Assembly: GCA_010094025.1 (NCBI GenBank)
Contig: ML991852.1
Location: 53,113 to 117,112, forward strand
DNA: 64,000 nt
Direction of reading: 5' to 3'
Source: Viridothelium virens
Lineage: Eukaryota; Ascomycota; Dothideomycetes; Trypetheliales; Trypetheliaceae
In this document: positions 58,644 through 64,000 of the stretch, piece after piece
Position numbering within the stretch: the first letter of the stretch is position 1
Layout of the letters: each line of letters starts with the position of its first letter
Notes under the pieces: model-generated
Told to the model about the DNA's origin: nothing
Database searches by the model: none
Seen by the model: only the letters and a program-made list of their open reading frames with translations
Program-made: the position numbers and the translations under genes

Positions 58644-60017
58644 ATGGTTGACAATACCGAATTGGTAAAGGCTGCAGAGCAGCTATTGGCTGCGGCCAAA
58701 GGCTACAAGGGTGACCAGCTTGCCAAAATGAGTCTACTGGGACAAACCGATAAGTTCCGTTTTCTCGTTGAGGGACCCATGGATACAATCTTCAGACAAT
58801 GGGACAATGTAAGCGTTCTCCTCGTTTCTGGCGCCTATGCACGATACTGGCCTAATCTGCCGGCTATAGATGCATGTCACAGCCGCTCTAGATACTCTGA
58901 CCTCAACAGGAGTGCTTCAGAAAATTCCTAGGGATGGTAGCATCTCTGCGGCACAGCTCGCTGACGTCGCTGATGTTGAGGAGCATCTAGTGGGTCAGAA
59001 AATCTCAGTAGTCCCTAAGCTTGACGGCATCTAACGTGATAGAATTAAGTCCGGTGCATGAGAATTATTTGCGTTCAGGGCATTGCTGAAGAGCCCAAAC
59101 CCGATGTTTATGCTCATAATGCCAAGTCTTTGGCATACCTTGAGGGGGACACGCATTGGTTTTTCAAGACGACGTAAGTAACATCCTCTTATTCCAAGAC
59201 ATCAAAAAATCTTGAGCACTTCCAATTGTACAGACTCGACTACCAAGAGCATGCCTTGTCCAAATTCCCCCAGTACCTCAAGACCCACTCGAAAGAGGAC
59301 CTCAAAGACCTGCGCAAATCCCCCTATGCCTGGGGCCACGGTCTTGAAGGCCTCACCTACTACCAAGTCATCTCCGAGAACCCAGACCGGCTCGAGATGT
59401 TCAACCGCTCCCTCGCCCAAGTCGACAAGGAGCTCCCCGTCCTCGGCATGTTCCCCTTCTCCTCCCTCCGCGCCCAAGTCGAAGCCGAGCCCAGCCGCCC
59501 CTTCCTCGTCGACGTCGGCGGCGGCGTCGGCCATGTGCTGAACTCGATCCAGCGAGAAGAAGCGCCCGCTGGCTTCGGGGCACCAATGATCCTGCAGGAC
59601 CGTCCCGACGTGCTGGCGTCGATTGCGCAGGAGGAGATCCCGCACATCACGAAGATGGAACACGACTTCTTTCGGCCGCAGCCGGTCGCGAATGCGCATC
59701 TCTATCTGCTGCGCCGCATCTTGCACGACTTTTACGATCCGGTGTGTGTGGAGCTGGTGAGGAATATTGCAGGGGCGATGGGTCCGACGTCAAGGCTGCT
59801 GATTGGTGACTTCGTTGTCCCCGAGAAGACGCACCTGGGGGCGGATTTTTCGGTTTACTGGATGGATTTTTCGATGATGATGTTGACGGGGAGGGAGAAG
59901 ACGGCGAAGCAGTTTGAGGACATCCTCAATGCGGCTGGGCTCGACCTTGTCAAAATTTGGCCGTCTACGGTTGGGGCGCAGTGCGTGGTGGAGGCAAAGT
60001 TGAAGAGTGAAAACTGA
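58644..60017 (+). CDS. Class II (COMT-like) O-methyltransferase
   Basis: Exons 58644-58808, 58870-58993, 59050-59173 and 59234-60017 (introns 61, 56, 60 nt) give 398 aa. The N-terminal dimerisation/winged-helix domain contains ALDTLTSTGVLQKIPRDGSI, then HLVVRCMRIICVQGIAEEPK once the second intron (donor GTCAGA) is removed. The SAM domain has motif I FLVDVGGGVGHVLNSIQ, acidic loop MILQDRPDVL, MEHDFFRPQPV and YLLRRILHDFYDP, whose His is the usual catalytic base. Its C-terminal LDLVKIWPSTVGAQCVVEAK is typical of fungal secondary-metabolite O-methyltransferases. Cytosolic; methylates a hydroxyl of an unknown aromatic or polyketide substrate. No backbone synthase lies in the window. Confidence 0.88.
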
Positions 60018-60486
60018 TCTGAGTATGGTGTCAGTCTTTTCCGCAGTAAGATATTGTTTTTACGATCGGTACGACTTGTATTCGAATATCATGACCAGAC
60101 GATAGTAAAGAAGTACTACTACTGTCAATATCCCTTATCAGTGCTATAGATCAATCTCATGCTCTTTCCCTCATTCGCTGATTATATTCACCTTGAAACG
60201 AGACCTTTTCCATCCATAGCGAGGAACTGGAAGATCCACATCTGGCACAATAGGTACGTCACTTTTTCGGCGGTATGGAAAAGAGATGAGACATAAGGTA
60301 AGGCAAGACTTGATTTACTAAAAGAGGGACAATCTACTATTTTAAGCTAAAGTCAGGAAAACACATTGGTGCAAACAACGAAATCACCATCAAGGAACGG
60401 TATTAGAACTCGACATTAGCTCGATCCTGGGTCCAGCCCAATCGAATCAGAAAATTGGACTGCAATCGGCATTGCCGCGAAAGTAA
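60018..60486. other. Convergent 3' regions
   Basis: Between the O-methyltransferase (+) and the secreted expansin-like gene (-). No frame or repeat of note. Confidence 0.45.
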
Positions 60487-61428
60487 TCACGGGCAAGTAG
60501 TAGCTGTTGATATATCAGTATGGCTGTGAGACCCAACAAAGATGCTACTCACGTTGGATGCCAATGGCCAAGTTAGGCAAGCCGCTGGTGTAGGCAGTGT
60601 CCGTCAATTGCTCATATGCGTTGTAGTCAATGTCGAGCTGGTTGGTGCTGCTGTCTCCGCATCTTTGATTGGCTGGGGTCTGAGTCTTGCAGTAGTTGAA
60701 GGCTATTCAGCTCGGTCAATATACTTCTTTGAAGGACATTGGCAAGTTTGAGAGACGACTGAGTATTTACCTGATTCAGCGGGACAGCTATCGATCTGGA
60801 AGGCTGTTAATATCGTATCTTCAAGGCCTGATAGCGATGAAGGTGTCTCAGGAGATAGGCACCCTCAGGTTGACTTACGATCTGTACTGTAATACTTTTG
60901 CCCGCCCCCTGAACACTAGCGCCATTGAATCCGCCTTGGTTGGTGACTGTAGGTGTCCCTAGTCAGATTATGGTTCCAAATGCTTGCCATGACAAGATTG
61001 ATCTGCTAAAATGGTTCTCTGCTCAGCTCAGGATATTAAAACGTACCCGTGTAGCACACTCCACAGTTCGTCTTCGGGCAGGAAGGACCTGAGTAGTTCT
61101 CGATTACGCCCTGGCCATCGCATTTTGAAGTATCGATGGATCCAGAGCATTTTCCCCCGGAAATATCTGGAGAGATGTCGCCAGCGGCTGCACCGTAAGT
61201 GCCGCTCGTGCCTGTATAAAGTATCAATACGAAATCAAAGGAGTTGTAACTACACTAGCCGTTGGACAAGAGACTCCTACCAGACTTTTGCCCACACACA
61301 GTGTTTGACTGATTCGAATAATTGTTGAAGCTTGCAATGCCGGTATATTGAGCTCGAGAAAGGACATTGCCAGAATGAGAGGCAGCTGCGAGCCCCGCAA
61401 GGACCAGAATGGAGAATTGGAAATGCAT
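60487..61428 (-). CDS. Secreted expansin/RlpA-like (DPBB) protein
   Basis: Six exons (61428-61281, 61211-61047, 60946-60879, 60795-60771, 60702-60553, 60503-60487) give 190 aa. The signal peptide MHFQFSILVLAGLAAASHS is followed by YTGIASFNNYSNQSNTVCGQ, then CGVCYTVTNQGGFNGASVQG, SITVQIIDSCPAESAFNYC and a region QLDIDYNAYEQLT...GLPNLAIGIQ. This is the double-psi beta-barrel layout of EG45/expansin-like secreted proteins, with VQIIDSCP as the barrel signature; it probably acts on cell walls or glycans in the apoplast. A 17 nt last exon adds PTTCP and brings the cysteines to ten, an even number. Reading through instead ends at IQRE (stop at 60545). Two exons are only 25 and 17 nt. Confidence 0.75.
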
Positions 61429-62586
61429 TTTGACAGTTGAGAGTTCGTATTACTGTTATAGCTTTGGAGCGGATGAGAATGAAGAGGCAAAGAAGGTGGT
61501 CATGGATAGCACTTATATAGATAGGTCATTTGATGAAATGAGCGTAAAAGGGATGAATGTGAAGACATAGACACATTGATTGAAAAGAAGCACCACACCC
61601 TCAACTCTCTGGACTTCACGATGCTGCGGTCATAATTCAATAGATCATCCGCTCCAAAACACCACACCAACAGTAGCTGCAAGTTGAAATGGGCCTCTCA
61701 CTAGTCAAGGCTTTCGTTGTTCGGGTATGCTGCTCTATTAGCCTTAGGAAAACTAACACGCTTGGCCCATTCGAAAATAGTTCAATCATATTCACCTCAA
61801 GCACGATGCTTGAAACCGCTTAGAGTTGACATACATCGCCCCCTTCAGAGCATTTACTTCTCGTGATTCGCAGGCTGGAAAGAACGCAAACACTTCGCTT
61901 ATCGAGAGCACGATGTTCATGTTGATCTTTGAACATCTCTCGGAAATACGTATCTATACTGGGTTTAGATTTTGCGGCAGGACTCCCATAGGACTCCCGT
62001 TAAGTCGCCTTTCGAAACGCCACTTCTATAGTGGCTTTGGACTGGCCTCCGATAATCATACGGAAGCTCGGATAGCTTCATCTATCGAAAACAACACAGC
62101 CACGTTGACACAGAGGTACGTGCGAGACTGCGGCAATATTCAGCCTTTGAGGGCTAACCGCTAAAAGAACCAACAACTGATTTCCTCAACCCATTTGAAG
62201 AGTCTGAGGCCATGACTGAGCGCTTTTAGTCATGAGTTGCTGGGATAGGAGGTGGCTTTGAAGACTTTCCGGTGCTCGCGGAGATGCGACGTGGCCACAT
62301 GTCGCATTCGGTGCTGAGTCACACATGAGTCCTGAAACCATCTCCTCAAATCTATGACCGTGCTCTCGATCTCGTCTTCCCAGCACTGATTCTGTTCATC
62401 GATTGTCGACTATGTTAATTGCGATGGAGTGTACTTGACTTCAATGTGTCATATGACTCCTTCAGAGAAGATGCCGGCCTCTTCTGAAAGATAATTAGAG
62501 TACTTCATAAATTCACTATCAGGAAATAGGAATGCATCGCTTCGCATGGAAACCCACAACATATGCACATTAATGGCACAGGGCAT
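61429..62586. other. Intergenic with expansin-like promoter
   Basis: The left end is the promoter of the expansin-like gene, including its TATA box. The rest has only short frames without motifs. Confidence 0.45.
61512..61519 (-). promoter_or_regulatory. TATA box of expansin-like gene
   Basis: TATATAAG on the minus strand, 84 bp upstream of the ATG at 61428. Confidence 0.55.
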
Positions 62587-63737
62587 CTAGTGCTCCCTCG
62601 AGGCCTTCAGGTCCGGTGCACATCTCCCGTTAAATGGTTTCAGTGGCTTACTTTTGGCTTGTCTCGACGCGGGCCGAAATCGTGCTGGTGAAGCATCGAG
62701 CCCGTGAGCTTTGGGACATCGCTCTTGCCAGATAGGAAATACGTTCCACAAATTCCAGCTGTACCCTCCACCTAGATCGTCATCAGTATTCTGGCGTTCT
62801 GGCCCTTTGTACTTTGTGTACTTGAGAACTGAACTGTCCGGAGTGGATGACGAGGCTTGGATTTCCTCGACGTCCGAGTTTCCATCTGCCTCGGGAGCAA
62901 GCGTTGTTGCCGGAGCGGCAAATTGTTCCCAGCCAGCCAGGATCAGGTTCTCGTCATCGTCAATGAGAAAATTCCCCGGCTTTATGTCCATATGATACGA
63001 ATGCACGACAAGATGGGCGTGCTCAGTAGCTGCAGACATCTGCGCGCACCACCGCGCTTTGAGGTCCAAGGGTATTGGAGATCCACCTCCGTTGCTCGAT
63101 TCAATGCGCGCTCCAACATCTCCCATAGCGAAGAAAGGGTAGAGACACCCACATACAGCCGATCTCTCGGGCGTGCCTGGATCCGATACAGTCACATATC
63201 TAAGCGGTGGTGGAAGAATGTTTGGGTGAGGCGGCATGGTGCGAATGAGGCTATCCGCATGATGCCATACTTTGATGCGATTCCTAACGAATTCATCGTC
63301 GACTTCATTGTCTCCATCGGCGTACATGAGAAAGAGTCGGAAATCGATTCCTTTGAAGACAGAGAATGTCTGCATTTCCCCTGCTAGTCGGACTTGGTTG
63401 TACACCCTCGTCCCCCGAACTGTCACAGACAAAAGAGCCGAAGGTTTAGTACAGCTGCCAAATTTGAGGGATTTGGTAAGCAAGACACGATGACACAAAG
63501 CAGGACCTTCAACAAAAACGCCGCTCCTGACTTCTGGAAACACGCTGGAAAAAGCACGGCATTCCAAGCGAGCACCAACCTCGAGTCTATTGCACCCGTG
63601 TTGAAACATCCGAAGCATAATACAACCATCGTAAAAATGGAACATCACCAAACCGGGCACGACGCAGTGGCAGTTCCCTTGCCAGTGATATTTAATACCT
63701 TCGTTTGCTTCAAATGCTTTGATCAAATGGGTCGTTC
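62587..63737 (-). CDS. Fungal protein-kinase-like protein, 5'-incomplete
   Basis: The frame is open from a candidate acceptor (TATCCCAG, exon from 63737) to the stop at 62587. It has no convincing ATG before MFHFYDG at 63645, so an upstream exon is likely. The C-lobe carries HSYHMDIKPGNFLIDDDENL (HxDxKxxN catalytic loop, near 62971-62999), then ILAGWEQFAAPATTLAPEAD. Family members usually have LIDWEQ here, so the Mg-binding aspartate is replaced by glycine. Upstream, KVWHHADSLIRTMPPHPNIL and CGCLYPFFAMGD match the same fungal kinase-like family. The protein ends soon after VFPIWQERCPKA, where relatives continue into the C-lobe. A GTAAGC donor near 62650 could give another last exon. Probably a pseudokinase or decaying gene. 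Confidence 0.6.
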
Positions 63738-64000
63738 CTGGGATAGTCTGCTCACTTTATTATTTTTACTCTCTTAAAGAATTCGATGGCCATCGGATCA
63801 CCATTCTTTACGGTAAAGAATGCCCCTTTTGGGAATTCATTTGCCAGGGATGCTATCCCACTTCCTGCAAGGCTAATTGATTGATTGATTGATTATGTCC
63901 TACACCCAGTCAGGCCTAGCGCAGGCCCATGTGGGGAACTAGCTGACTAATATACAGTGTGAGAATGCCCTCGATATTATAAGCTCCTGTACAAGCTGAA
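63738..64000. other. Window end, possible upstream exon
   Basis: The minus strand from about 63870 to 63765 reads GSGIASLANEFPKGAFFTVK, then NGDPMAIEFFKRVKIIK, a possible kinase N-lobe exon, but no normal-length intron joins it to 63737. Confidence 0.3.
63876..63894. repeat. (ATTG)4-5 microsatellite
   Basis: Four full copies of ATTG plus a partial copy; a simple sequence repeat. Confidence 0.85.

Noticed and set aside
1-64000. CRISPR array, rRNA or tRNA genes
   Set aside because: No regularly spaced direct repeats of CRISPR type, no rRNA-like sequence and no convincing tRNA were seen, as expected for this kind of fungal nuclear segment.

Overview
The window reads as nuclear DNA of a filamentous ascomycete (Pezizomycotina). 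Nearly every gene carries 45-100 nt GT-AG introns with CTAAC/CTGAC-type branch sites, and fungal-specific families are present: Sos7 and Fta2 kinetochore proteins, an AspE-like septin, an Arb2-domain protein, a LaeA-like methyltransferase and a Fot1/pogo-type transposase relic. I cannot fix the class; a Dothideomycete is my guess. All coding coordinates come from exon chains I joined by hand; in every chain I gave exon by exon, the exon lengths sum to a multiple of three. Coordinates span first to last coding base, with introns given in the evidence.

Layout. 0.7-10.8 kb: one giant minus-strand gene (5 exons, 3215 aa) of the DUF6606/DUF3638/DUF3645 helicase-like family. 12.2-13.5 kb: a deoxyribose-phosphate aldolase homologue lacking catalytic residues. 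15.2-24.6 kb: ribosomal protein eS27, an RS-like splicing protein divergent from Sos7, a seven-TM receptor, Fta2, and a PD-(D/E)XK-like protein. 27.3-34.8 kb: an NmrA-like protein, a mitochondrial TPR-like membrane protein and two tandem berberine-bridge-type FAD oxidases. 35.9-44.6 kb: a dense housekeeping block with the Arb2-domain protein, mitochondrial uS14m divergent from the CHCH protein Mix17, and a UBX-domain membrane protein divergent from an RRM/zinc-finger/G-patch splicing factor.

46.2-52.9 kb looks like an accessory island: a cysteine-rich secreted protein, two divergent PD-(D/E)XK-like genes separated by a decayed transposase end, and an ankyrin-like relic. 52.9-63.7 kb: the AspE-like septin, a LaeA-like methyltransferase divergent from an O-methyltransferase, a small secreted expansin-like protein, and a 5'-incomplete kinase-like gene that lacks the DFG-equivalent aspartate.

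Functional links: two kinetochore genes lie within 5 kb of each other, and two mitochondrial genes share a 256 bp promoter. The methyltransferase pair, the FAD oxidase pair and the two secreted proteins suggest secondary-metabolism or host-interaction capacity, but there is no PKS or NRPS backbone here, so no complete biosynthetic cluster. I found no tRNA, rRNA or CRISPR array.
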